A DNA stretch of 64,000 nucleotides from the NCBI RefSeq assembly GCF_037975245.1, contig NC_092569.1:10337001-10401000 (forward strand). Direction: 5' to 3'. A program made the translations under genes and the position numbers. How positions within the stretch are numbered: the stretch's first letter is position 1; each line of letters begins with the position of its first letter. The notes beneath the pieces were generated by a model, which saw only the letters and a program-made list of their open reading frames with translations, had not been told where the DNA came from and searched no databases. Positions 53,229-63,244 of this stretch are shown here, piece by piece. Source of the stretch: Apostichopus japonicus. Its lineage: Eukaryota > Echinodermata > Holothuroidea > Aspidochirotida > Stichopodidae.

Positions 53229-53870
53229 ACCCCCTTCCATGTCATCTGGGTGTCGATTTTCAGTGAGGACAGTAACCCTAGCCCATATCTTCCTTATGTT
53301 ATGGTTATTCTATACCTGTATATTGATCAGTTTACCAATGCAACTGATATTATGTATTGTATTTCACCGCATAAAAAGGCAATTGGCATATACGACCCTA
53401 GATTTCGCGGGAACGTTCAACTTCATGCAAGTGATACGGAAAGAGAAACTCTTCCAAGTAGTGTAGAACGTTATATCACCAGCAAAGCATGGATAGGCCT
53501 AATCTTTCAATATGAAGACAGTCCCTTTATCAACATACTGACGATAGTAGCTATAAAACGGGTTATTTCCAATGATGACTTTATACCTGCATGCATGCAG
53601 CACTCAAAAAGGTTATTCTTTGTCTATTTCGAAGAACTTACTGGTGCAACTTCTAATATGTTTATTTCATTTCAAGCAGAAATAAACTTAACTTTTGATT
53701 TCATTTTATCTACAGATCCACATAATCTGTTCCTTGACGACACCCGCATGTTTACAACTCCATTACCTTCAAACACGCAAACGTATTGGCTTCGCACAGC
53801 TTCATGCCAGTCTATTTTGGAGCTGTATAAGTTAAAGGGTATAAACAAAATACAAGCGAAAAGAGTGTAA
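53229..53870 (+). other. Unrecognised open frame, about 214 codons, possible exon
   Basis: The frame is open from just after a TGA (53226-53228) to the TAA at 53868-53870. In it, an acceptor-like GATTTTCAG ends at 53263, preceded by a pyrimidine-rich stretch, so a real exon could start at 53264. The product contains YLYIDQFTNA, SVERYITSKAWIGLIFQYED and FFVYFEELTGATSNMF and belongs to no family I recognise. The last 60 codons are the first unit of the threefold repeat at 53689-54190. No in-frame ATG start with good context is seen, so it would be an internal exon, a transposon relic, or chance. A frame this long is uncommon in such AT-rich DNA. Confidence 0.3.
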
Positions 53871-54190
53871 CTTTTGATTTCATTTTATCTTCAGATCCAC
53901 ATTATTTGCTCTTTGACGACACTCGCATGTTTACAACACCGTTACCTTCAAACACGCAAGCGTGTAGGCTCCACACAGCTTCATGCCAGTCTATTTTGGA
54001 GCTGTACATGTAAGTCAAAGAAGAAACAAAATTCTTGCAGGATAAAATGTAACTTTTGATGTCATTTTATCTTCAGATCCACATAATCTGTTCCTTGACG
54101 GCACCCGCATGTTACAGCACCATTACATGCAAACACGCAAACGTGCACGTCACAGCTTCATGCCAGTCTATTTTTGGAGCTGTGTAAGTT
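53689..54190 (+). repeat. Threefold tandem exon-like duplication, about 180-bp units
   Basis: Units start TAACTTTTGAT at 53689, 53868 and 54050. Each has a polypyrimidine tract and CTACAG or CTTCAG acceptor-like end, then an exon-like block starting ATCCACA, ending GGAGCTG and a donor-like sequence (GTATAAGT, GTAAGT, GTAAGT). In one frame units 1 and 2 encode DPHNLFLDDTRMFTTPLPS and DPHYLLFDDTRMFTTPLPS, both running to TASCQSILELY. Unit 3 has a frame-shifting base loss after CGCATGTT. This looks like tandem exon duplication with one decayed copy, but no wider gene model was found. Confidence 0.5.
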
Positions 54191-54743
54191 TATCTATACG
54201 TGTTAAAAAAAAAACTGTCCTATTATCCTTCCTGGCAGACGACTTGATCAAGTCTAATGATATGACATTTTCGCGCCACATTTTGCTTTCGATTTATGCT
54301 AACATTTTTTCCCCTATGGCTTGCAATGTTTCTTTTCTCTTATGGAGATGACTTTTGAAACTGCCAAATTTTAACATAGTGAAGCTGTTAACATGACCTA
54401 ACGATGCCACTGGTTTCAGGTTTAATACTGCATGCATGTTAACTTATCTACTTTGAAAATATGAAACAAAAGAAACATAGACAAAGTAAAAAGTTTCAGA
54501 TCGTAGTGGCGCTAGTATACCATTGATTTACAAAACGACAACTGTTACACACGAGCTTTTAAAACAAGGATATCTCTCAAACGTATATCAGGATTCTTCT
54601 TAGCTGTGTCGGAGAGTAACGGTTTTCTTCAAGTTAAGATCTGTACCATATTTAAGATGATGGTACTAATTGGGTTTTGTGTCCCCTTGAAGATGTAGGT
54701 CTATGTAACTTTCGTCCTGATATGTACATTGTTTATCGTCACT
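54191..54743. other. Non-coding stretch, nothing recognised
   Basis: No gene or repeat supported. Confidence 0.4.
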
Positions 54744-55035
54744 ATATGCTCATAGTGATTACGACAGGAAGTTTAATATATCCTGCTGTCGCCATAGTGA
54801 TTATACCGTAGTGATGACATAGTGATTACACAATAGTGATTACATAGTGATTATAAAAAAGAAGTGTAATATATCCTGCTGTCGCCATAGTGATTACACT
54901 ATAGTGATTACACAATAGTGATTACATAGTGATTATGACAGGAAGTTTAATATATCCTGCTGTCGCCATAGTGATTATACTATAGTGATTACACTATAGT
55001 GATATAGTGATTACGACAGGAAGTTATCCTCATGT
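54744..55035. repeat. Nested tandem repeat of about 80-93 bp with CATAGTGATTA sub-repeats
   Basis: TTTAATATATCCTGCTGTCG recurs near 54772, 54865 and 54946 (with variation), with a last partial unit near 55017. Between these are runs of ATAGTGATTACA-type 10-14 bp words. Unit length varies with the number of sub-repeats. Confidence 0.85.
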
Positions 55036-55215
55036 CGCCTTAGAGTGAATTCCACAGTGAAAATTCTGTTGGTGATGTTTTGGATCTTTAGCGGTTAACT
55101 GGCTAGATACGACTCTGTCAACTGAGTTTCTCTTTACTTTGTACAGAACTTTCTTCTCGTGAAAACACAGGCATGAAACACAGCAGGTTATATTACGTAT
55201 AACGCACAGCTCTTA

Positions 55216-55234
55216 GACAGACAGACAGACAGAC

Positions 55235-55269
<35 letters not shown>
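55216..55269. repeat. (ACAG)n microsatellite
   Basis: GACA/CAGA tetranucleotide run with one GATA interruption. Confidence 0.95.
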
Positions 55270-56510
55270 GTATATATCAAGGGTATAGCAACAGTATGAC
55301 GCAATTTTCTTGAGGGTTCACATACTTAAAATTAACACTAATGCATTGCACAAAGATACAGTATAAATATATATTTACAAAAGTGGACGACTTAAATAAT
55401 TTTTAACACATTTTACCCCGAACAATTTCACTTGTTACAGAATATATAGGCATCACTGTTATCGTGAGGCCTGGTGATGCATGCAAGGCATCAGCTATAT
55501 ATACGGGTGTAGCGTTCAGAACTCTAATTTACCACGATGAAATATACGGAAAGGTATATACACCTCAACGAAAATAAGGAACGATTTTTCCGCCACCAAC
55601 ACTACACAACAATAGGCTTCATGAACGAATATGTGTAACTGGCACAATATAGTTCTGCAAGACAGTCCCGGACATAACGTAACATTTATGGTTCAACTTG
55701 ATCTGCAACTTCCCCATACCCTTCGGCCTTCCCCATACACACACTGACACAAATACACTACTTACATTCCGTCACATACACACATGAGTCATTCGAAAGT
55801 TTAAAACTGCATAATCAATTCGCCACGACAAAATGTAGCCTAATCATGTAAGAACCAATATAGAAAATGTCTCAAATCGTTTTAGATCTACAATAAATGA
55901 ATGAATTTACCTGGTGGGGAATGTACGAAATGTCAACTTCAAGTTAAAGTTTAAAAAAAAAATGACAGTTTTAGAATATTTCTTGTAACAACCGAGTAGA
56001 TTCGTTAAATACCTGAAACAAATAGGTATACATTGGTTACTTCTCTGACAGACATGTAGTGCTCCGTATCTATTATAGTTTTCCAGCGTAAATATAGCAA
56101 CGATCATAGGCCTATATTGTGTGTAATTAAACTAACATTACTTCCCACAACTCACAAGTAACAATACTTCTCTTTTTATATTTGTATAGGTTTACTCTAA
56201 ATATTAAGAATGAACTGATTCATATGGTGAACGTATTAGAAAAGTTACTCAGGAAAGAACCTGCATGGGCACGAAAAAATCAAACAACTAAACGACTGAT
56301 CCGCTCTCAAAACCCCAGTCCCATTAATCGAGACAGTGCATGAGTGTGTGATCATCGCAAGGGGAACATAATTCTACACATGATCTTAGGCAAGTGGCTA
56401 ATGGTGATAGGAATAATAAGACTAATAATTAAGGACTAATACGAAACTGCACAAACTTGCATAAGTTAAATCAATGGTCAAAATGATCTGTATAAGTATA
56501 TACATATAGG
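55270..56510. other. Non-coding stretch, nothing recognised
   Basis: Short frames only; AT-rich DNA. Confidence 0.4.
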
Positions 56511-56730
56511 TGTGTGTGTGTGGGTGCGTTTGTTTTTCTATCTGACCGAGGACTTGAACAAAAGAATTCCAGGTCCTCGGTTGTGATTTCTAAAGAATCA
56601 CCACGTCCTCGGAAGAATTCTATTGTATGGGGTATTGTTAGGGTTAGGGTACGTGGATTTGAACAATGGAAAATACAGTGGGGTCCTCGGTCTGAATGTA
56701 ATACAAACATGTGTGTGTGTGTGTGTATAT
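56511..56730. mobile_element. GTCCTCGG repeat element bounded by (TG)n
   Basis: The word GTCCTCGG occurs three times (about 56573, 56604 and 56689) and its reverse complement CCGAGGAC once (56545), between two (TG)n tracts. The layout (GTCCTCGG words, a TAATACAAACATG word, then TGTGTG) resembles short non-autonomous repeats known in other animals. It includes TTAGGGTTAGGG at 56638-56649, which is too short to indicate a telomere. Confidence 0.4.
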
Positions 56731-56977
56731 ACCTTTGTAAGTTTGATTTTTCTTGGGAGCAAATATAAAGGTACATATACTGGAATATACAGAGTGTTAC
56801 ATTATTGTGTATAAACTATTATAATATACCTCATATTTGTGTAGACGTGGATATTGACAAGTTGTAACCTTCGTCGTTGTTGTTGTCATATACCAGGATA
56901 TTTTACACGAGCACAAGATCGGATAACTTATATGAATATTGACACGTCTCGTTGCGTCCTCGTAAGATATATATTTG

Positions 56978-57036
56978 ATTGGCGGTCAAAGTTCACAAAC
57001 ACAGCACCGCCCTAACCCTGGGGATTAGGTATAAAA
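56978..57036 (+). promoter_or_regulatory. Promoter: CCAAT, DR1/HNF4-like site and TATA box
   Basis: ATTGG (56978-56982, inverted CCAAT) is followed at 56984-56995 by GGTCAAAGTTCA, a direct repeat of two nuclear-receptor half-sites with one-base spacing, close to the known HNF4/RXR consensus. TATAAAA sits at 57030-57036. An initiator-like TCACCTT places transcription start near 57060, 30 bp downstream of the TATA start. HNF4 sites are common in gut and digestive-gland genes (established), which would suit a secreted digestive-type protein. The assignment to the downstream gene is inference. Confidence 0.5.
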
Positions 57037-57059
57037 CTACATGTCATGATATAACTGTC

Positions 57060-57145
57060 ACCTTTCTTCGAGTTGCCACGGAACAAGAATCCAGTGTTGC
57101 AATCCTGTACACGACGAAGTATATCTAAAGTGGTCCGCAAGATTT
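57060..57145 (+). other. Predicted noncoding exon 1 of the secreted-protein gene
   Basis: From the initiator-like TCACC to a strong donor GTAAGT (57146-57151). The 86 bp contain no ATG, as expected of a leader exon. The matching acceptor is predicted at 60145-60146 (TTAACAG), three bases before the start codon, giving an intron of about 3.0 kb (57146-60146). This needs transcript evidence. Confidence 0.45.
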
Positions 57146-57771
57146 GTAAGTTGCTTATCGCTATCATGATATTTAAACTAAGATATTTTGTAACCCTTTT
57201 CTTGCTGTGATTTATCCAGAATTATACAATTTCTTAAGATGTCAAAATTAATAGCTGTATCTCTGTATTCTGGGATAAGAATGTATTGTTACATTTAGAC
57301 TATATGTGACTCTATATAAAGTATATTAATAACTATAGAAATTATAACCTGTGATCTAAGTTTTTAGACCTATATATCGGATGCAGTGGCTTTATATAAA
57401 CGTTCGCCTAAAGGACAGTTTAATATCCTAAAATATATTTACATTTCCTGATTACATTAAACGCGTGAAAATTCAAAGAGGATATGCGTAACTGTTTAAT
57501 ATAGATGTTTATAACAAAAATAGTGTTCAACAAAATTAGAATTTATAATTATATAAGTTTAATGATGCCGCTGAAAGAAGAGCCAAGTGCGATTTTATCT
57601 GGAAATGTGAGATAATTGAATTCCACTCGATCATAATCATAAGATAATTTGGGTAAAAGTCAATATTCGAAGAGGCAAATTAAAAAAAAAATGTGGTAAT
57701 TTACATTGTTATTTTATGGCTGCATTTTTTTTATTATGGTCAACTTTTTGTTAAACACTGTTATTGAGAAT
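57146..57771 (+). other. First part of the predicted leader intron
   Basis: AT-rich sequence between the donor and the G-rich tract, with nothing else identifiable. Confidence 0.4.
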
Positions 57772-57792
57772 GGGGGAGGGTGGGAGGGTGGG
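57772..57792 (+). other. G-quadruplex-type tract
   Basis: G-runs of 5, 3, 3, 3 and 3 separated by single A or T or short TGGGA-type spacers, directly upstream of the SINE. It fits the G3+N1-7 rule for quadruplex formation. Confidence 0.6.
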
Positions 57793-58172
57793 CAAGGTCA
57801 AGTGGTTAAGACAGTGGCGGACATGTAATCTAAGAGTTGCAGGTTCGACTTCGAGTCCTGATCAGATGATTGCGTTGTGTCCTTAGGCAAGGCACTTTAT
57901 CTCCATTGCCTCTCTTCACCCAGGTGTATAAATGGGGACCTGTGAGGTAACTTGGGAATTTAGTTGTGTGCACCGGTTTGTGGCTGCACCCTATAGGATG
58001 TCCCCGGATGACACGTGTATGTGGTGCACTGTGGTGCCCCAGGAGAGATTGTTTTAAATGTGCTCATTTCGGTGTGTGGGTGTGACAAGTATACCGATGA
58101 CCAGGGGTTAAGTTGTAAAGTCGTGTCAGAGGACCTTGGCCTTGAACAAGACTGTAAACTTTCAACTTAGAA
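57793..58172 (+). mobile_element. tRNA-derived SINE with conserved central domain
   Basis: The head has an A-box-like GGTCAAGTGGTTAAG and a B-box-like GGTTCGACTT. The body has GTGTCCTTAGGCAAGGCACT and CACCCAGGTGTATAAATGGG, wording that matches the deeply conserved central domain of many marine-animal SINEs (I believe the Nin-type domain; from memory, not searched). The 3' part ends near CAACTTAG without a clear poly tail. It lies in sense orientation within the predicted leader intron. Confidence 0.75.
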
Positions 58173-58349
58173 TATGCAAACAATCAGAATTCATCATGAA
58201 ACTACAGATTTAAAATTTATTCATTTCATGTTCACACATTTAGGTATCTTATATCTCGACATATCACTATCTGATTGGGCTCAGATTGAGAGATGAACAC
58301 AATTTTCTGAGTTTCATGACTTGTTTGCACATATTAAAATATTGATATA

Positions 58350-58505
<156 letters not shown>

Positions 58506-58540
58506 ATTATTCTGTTGTCAACGATTCAATGTTCCGAAAG

Positions 58541-58800
58541 GACAATTTTAACAAGCAGTAAGAAACGATTGAATCGCCTTATGTGTTTGGATTTTCAAGG
58601 GACGTGAAATACCGTCAAACTACCAGTCTTTCAGACTTAAATTTTACTTCCGAGATATAGGACATTTTTAACAAGCAGTATAAACGATTAAATCGACGTC
58701 TTATGTGTTTGGTTTTTTCAAGGGACGTAAAATACTGTCAAGCTACCCGTCTATCAGACTAAAATTTCACTTTCCGAGACATAGGATATATTTTTACAAG
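58541..58800. repeat. 120-bp tandem duplication
   Basis: TTTTAACAAGCAGTA recurs exactly 120 bp apart (ending 58560 and 58680), with shared TTATGTGTTTGG, TTTTCAAGGGACGT and CTATCAGACT-like blocks. A third partial unit begins at about 58781 (ATAGGATATATTTTTACAAG) and runs into the palindrome. Confidence 0.9.
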
Positions 58801-58809
58801 GCGTAATTA

Positions 58810-58860
<51 letters not shown>

Positions 58861-58911
58861 TTACGCCTTGTAAAAATATATCCTATGTCTCGGAAAGTGA
58901 AATTTTAGTCT
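58756..58911. repeat. Palindrome with about 78-bp arms and AT centre
   Basis: AGACTAAAATTTCACTTTCC at 58756 is repeated inverted, ending at 58911, with exact matching through ACAAGGCGTAATTAAT before an (AT)n centre. The left arm is the end of the 120-bp tandem unit, so the palindrome is an inverted copy of that repeat joined at the AT tract. Confidence 0.95.
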
Positions 58912-59021
58912 ATATATATATATATATATAGATATAGATATATATAGATATATATATATATAGATATATATATATATATAGATAAATATATGTATCTACA
59001 TGTGAATATGTATATATATAC

Positions 59022-59054
<33 letters not shown>

Positions 59055-59055
59055 A
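58912..59055. repeat. AT/GATA-rich simple repeat
   Basis: Runs of (AT)n with GATA and TACATA interruptions, ending before CCGGTACATT at about 59060. Confidence 0.9.
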
Positions 59056-60146
59056 ATATACCGGTACATTACAAGAGCGTGCTGGTAAAATCGTTCCGCA
59101 TCAGGGGAAAGACATGGCAAAGTATTTTATTTCATCTCATGTGCGACGTACTGCAGGGGGTGAGATATCGTTATTTATTGACAGTTTTTTAAAGAAAAGG
59201 TGGTACTTAATTTGATTCCACTTCATACGGTTTCAACTCATGTTCAGTAAGCCAAAGTTTTCAGTTTTAGTTGTATGATATATCAATTGAATTTATAAAG
59301 GTATTTTGAAGTTGACTAACTTTGCATGCAGTGATACGAAGATCAACCTCTCTTATATACAGTCAATCGTACACGCAATCGATTCATCTTAACTACATTT
59401 TGAAATAAGTTATTCATGTAAATATAAAAAACCTTTACCACTATTGAAGTATAAAGTTATATCACAGGCAATCAACATTTGGTTTTCCAGTACCCCTCTC
59501 CCACCTCCCCAATTAACTTAAATCTTTGGTTTAGAGAGATGGCACCCTGTAATTTCACGAAATTTTGTATGGGCATAGGTATATCACACAAATTATATGC
59601 AACTGAGTTGAAGAAAAGTGTGTGTGGGGGTGGATTTGAAATCAAATCAATTTTATTTTTGGACAACGTGTGTGTGTATAATGTACCCGACGTAGCCTAT
59701 CATATTTTTTTCCGTCCGCCAGCTCATAATCTCGTGGTATTAAGCTCAGATCCGGGCAATTCAAGCCCTCTGACAAGAAATGGCAAGGGCCTACATGTAA
59801 GGATCAATGAGGAACCCGGGAAAATATGGGATAAATGATAACGTATCCTCTTTTTCATAATTTACTTAAGGAGACGGGGCCAGGGACATAACCGTCCCCC
59901 GAGCCCGACTTAACTCTCGACGCTACCGATCGCAGGCAAACGTGAATTCGACTTTCATTCATTTTAAATGTCTGGTCGTTTGATTTTCACTTTGAATTAA
60001 AAAAGGCGTCGACAGATAATCGGCACTATCGGTTACTGTTAGTAATAAATTTAGCACTATATCGGGGACGTTACTCATTTTTTATTCTCATTGCATATCA
60101 TATCATTTCATTTCTCTCTTCTTTTATTTTTATTTTTTATTAACAG
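59056..60146 (+). other. Last part of the predicted leader intron
   Basis: Non-repetitive AT-rich sequence. A 119-codon frame at 59479-59838 has no recognisable similarity. It ends in a strong polypyrimidine tract (60110-60140) and TTAACAG acceptor (AG at 60145-60146). Confidence 0.45.
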
Positions 60147-60149
60147 AAA

Positions 60150-60800
60150 ATGGGTTCCAGTATAATACTCGTCCTTACTTTCATTGCCTGTGTTCAATTG
60201 AGCTTGGCTGAAGATGAAACGACAGCTCCTACAGACGATTTTCAAAGGACCGTCATCTTCATCCAAAGGCAAACTGCCTACGGACAAGACTTGTTCCTCC
60301 GTGGCGGTAGCGACAACGGTGAAGAAACAGGTGCTGTCCCCATCGAACACCGACTTGATGGAGGAGAAAACGAGAAATTCAAAGCCTGGAAGGTTGGCGA
60401 CAATTACCTTGACTGGTATGGAGCAGAGAATGGCCAGGGTAGCTTTGGTGGAACCGCAGCATCCGGGACACCAATGGTATGGACGACCAATAACGAGACA
60501 TACTCGGCCACAGTCAGCGAAGATGGTTTCGGCTACAGCGAGTTGAATGAATGGGGTGACCACTACTGGATGGTTGACGTAAACATGGACTGTAGTCAGA
60601 CCGAAAATGGATGGTTCGAAGTGAAGAGGTTTTTGCCAGGTGAGGGCTGGGAGGGTGACGTATGGCAGAATGAGATATGTGATGGCGATGCTGGTGATGA
60701 AGAGCGTCCTTACACATCTCACAACCACTTTGGACGTTGCGGATTCATCAATGTGTTTACTTCTGAATCAAACGACTGCTATATTAACAGCTTCGAATAA
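60150..60800 (+). CDS. Secreted 216-aa protein, like the stand-alone C-terminal domain of alpha-amylases
   Basis: Role: probably an extracellular, perhaps carbohydrate- or enzyme-associated protein; exact function unknown. A signal peptide covers residues 1-20 (hydrophobic IILVLTFIACV, cleavage after SLA). The mature part is acidic, with eight or more tryptophans and four cysteines (148, 177, 197, 210) that could form two disulfides. One N-glycosylation site lies at N115-E-T. Visible motifs are RTVIFIQRQTAYGQDLFLRG (33-52), DNYLDWYGAENGQG (84-97), GTPMVWTTN (106-114), WGDHYWMVDVNMDC (135-148) and HNHFGRCGFINVF (191-203). From memory this order matches the optional roughly 190-residue C-terminal domain of bilaterian alpha-amylases and the secretion propeptide of a marine bacterial amylase. 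No amylase barrel is encoded nearby. The start has good context (AAAATGG) directly after a splice acceptor. Base composition is clearly less AT-rich than the flanks. The opposite-strand frame is a shadow. Confidence 0.85.
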   Translation: MGSSIILVLTFIACVQLSLAEDETTAPTDDFQRTVIFIQRQTAYGQDLFLRGGSDNGEETGAVPIEHRLDGGENEKFKAWKVGDNYLDWYGAENGQGSFGGTAASGTPMVWTTNNETYSATVSEDGFGYSELNEWGDHYWMVDVNMDCSQTENGWFEVKRFLPGEGWEGDVWQNEICDGDAGDEERPYTSHNHFGRCGFINVFTSESNDCYINSFE

Positions 60801-60801
60801 A
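60796..60801 (+). promoter_or_regulatory. Poly(A) signal overlapping the stop codon
   Basis: AATAAA shares its TAA with the stop codon (60798-60800). A T/G-rich stretch (GTTCATGTTTTGG) follows. If used, the 3' UTR would be only about 15-30 bases. Confidence 0.35.
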
Positions 60802-61953
60802 ATATGTTCATGTTTTGGCGATTTCATGCACTTTTAACTGATATTTGTAACGCTAAGTATGAAACTCATCGTACTCATCATTATATCAAAAAAGGTGACA
60901 ATCACCCATTGCATGATCAAACCTAATCTTCCACACCCCCCCCCCCCTTCCTCAACGTTTCAAATAGTTATAAATGTGCTATATACTTGCTTCCTAAAAC
61001 TACCAAAATCCCCCACCCCACCACACAGCTGCAGTTCCTCTCTATGTTACTCTATGTTGAAAATGTCATCGAATTATAAAGATCCATATCTTTTTCTTTT
61101 CATAGACACTTCTCATATGTTTGATTGGTTGTTATTTCCAAAAATATATAACCACGGTAAAACTTTCTCCAGCTTTTCTTGCGCTTTCTTATTGTAAAAT
61201 AAACCTCTGTGGTAGACACTGACATAGGCACTTCTATACAATCAGAGGTCGGGGCGTAGGTACTTAAGGGTGGCCGCTCTTCACCAAAGAATCATGCATC
61301 CTCTGCAAAAGCGGTGAACGAGTGAAATGGTTTATCACGCTCTTTTGATAAATTGAATGTGTTTTACTTCCCTTTATAGTGATGCACAGCTATTAAAGTT
61401 TTTCCCGAATAATGGTTTCATGCCACCGAGCGGCATGCCCCATACTTTAATAATTAACTGTTGGTGATTACTGTCATGTTAATTAGTTTAGATCATTTGG
61501 AACCTCAACGACGGTGCACCACCCTGCACCCCACCCCACCACACCTCAACTCCTCCCTCTCAATCTATCGTTGCAACAAATGTTGAGAGTAATCATTAGT
61601 ATCAGATTCTGACAACATGAATTTATTTCCATTTATTTATAGAGAATAAACAATATCTCTTAATTTTGACCAATTGATTAAAGGGTCATGCTGTTCAACC
61701 TTTTGAGATCAAAACAAACAACGAGAATAAACAGTAAAATGAATAGCTATATATATATTCCTATATGGAGTAGGTAACTTCTACGTACCCTTAAACTGCT
61801 TCCTATACGCCTATACTTATATGCCTTAACCTCCCACCCGGATGGCCACCCTTGCCTACGACATCGTAAGACCTCATTGACGCAATCATGTTAGTTTTCA
61901 AATAGCGTAGATGAACGTTATATTCGCGTCAGGTCTAAGCACATATCATACTA
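60801..61953. other. 3' flank of the secreted-protein gene
   Basis: C-rich tracts at 60934-60950 and 61010-61022, and otherwise AT-rich sequence. Further AATAAA hexamers occur at 61198, 61645 and 61721. No second gene seen. Confidence 0.4.
61198..61203 (+). promoter_or_regulatory. Alternative poly(A) signal
   Basis: AATAAA followed by CCTCTGTGGT (a G/T-rich element). This is a plausible alternative 3' end, giving a roughly 400-base 3' UTR. Confidence 0.35.
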
Positions 61954-62092
61954 CAGGGGCGTATCCAGGATTTTCCAATAGGGGGGGGGGCGCCAGGCAT
62001 GAATGATCGCCGTCCTGGGGGATGGGTCTAAGGGGAGGGGTGTACAATTTTTGCTTTCGAAGAAGGGCTGAAATGCAAAATGGTGTCATATG

Positions 62093-62938
62093 CATGGGCG
62101 GCGATCAGTACTTCCGAGTGGGGGGGGGGGGATATGACCTTGTTGACTATCTAAGCGTAGCGCCATCATGAGTTGGCGCGAAGCGTACAAGAAAATTTTG
62201 GGATTAACAAACCCTCTAGATGGCCGGAAACGGCACTTCCCGAGGTTTCCAAGCGGCATATACCCAACTTTAAAATAGGGATGTCATGTCCGAAATTTCT
62301 CATATTCAGGATCCAAAATACTTTTTTTTTAAATTTCGGGTGTTATTTTGGGAAAATTGCCCCTGTCAATCTTGTTTCAGGCGCAACGTTAGAATGTTCG
62401 AGAGCTCTTTTATATTATTCGATGAAGAAAATGGCCTCATGCAGGCTATTATAGGCCTATAGACATGCAATACACAATTACACATAGTGACATTCCTAGG
62501 TACCGATTGCTAGGGCATCCAGGTGAAACGTGTATTAAGCATTACCCTGGTTACATGAGATTCTCAGCTGTTCGAGGGAACATGTACGTGTGTAGGCCTA
62601 CTATAGGGCCTATATGAATACTATGAGGGTGCATATATGTACTATATCAATACCGTGGGCGCAATAATACATTTTGTTGTTATAGGGCCAATGAAGCCTA
62701 CAGTCAACTATTTTTGCTTTATAAAGACGCTTTATTTGAAAAGATCGCACTGCGCTTATGGTAGGCGAGAAATGAAGCTAAAAAAGAGCCGTACATTAAC
62801 GAAGATGCATAAATGTAGGCATGAAAATATTCTTATCCCTGGCATTTGGTGGGGGGGGGGGGATATGGTGCATTACATCCCCTCCACCCATTTTCATGGG
62901 GGGATATATCCCCCCTCCACCCAGGATCGCCGCCCATG
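62093..62938. mobile_element. Nested hAT-like element, 846 bp, same family as 50522-51760
   Basis: Perfect 14-bp inverted ends CATGGGCGGCGATC and GATCGCCGCCCATG, flanked by GTCATATG and GCCATATG (8-bp duplication, one mismatch). It carries the roughly 80-bp shared block inverted at 62152-62238, just inside the left end. This mirrors the right end of the 50522-51760 element, so the two are inserted in opposite orientation. It lies inside the CAGGGGCG element and therefore inserted later. Confidence 0.85.
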
Positions 62939-63199
62939 GCCATATGTGATCCATTTTTCGACCTTAATAATAAGCAACATTTCCAGTAAATATGGACACA
63001 AAATGCACAATTTAGTATGGCTGGCATGTCACTTAGTGTTTATAGTGATAATACAAACACAATTACCATCTATGTTTCTAAAACTATTATGCCGCCGAAC
63101 TTCGCCAGAACCTTTTTTTGGCAAACAAAAAATAAAGCATACGGGAGGGGGGGGGGGGGTTGAGCGATCACCGACATCTCACATAAAGGTCGTCATCAA

Positions 63200-63244
63200 T
63201 TTTTTTTTTTTTTTTTTTTTTTGCTAAACTTTTTTTTTTTTTTG
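63200..63244. repeat. Poly-T tracts
   Basis: T-runs of about 23 and 14 separated by GCTAAAC, inside the right part of the 61954-63300 element. Confidence 0.9.

Noticed and set aside
56638-56649. Two TTAGGG units as an interstitial telomere
   Set aside because: Only two units; expected by chance and embedded in a short repeat element.
57793-57870. A true tRNA gene in the SINE head
   Set aside because: A- and B-box-like words are present but no complete cloverleaf, and the SINE body follows directly.
60108-60728. 206-codon minus-strand frame
   Set aside because: Shadow of the well-supported plus-strand secreted protein; no signal or splice logic on the minus strand.
62637-63227. 196-codon frame as a transposase remnant
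   Set aside because: Runs across the inner transposon end, poly-G and poly-T tracts; no transposase motif visible.
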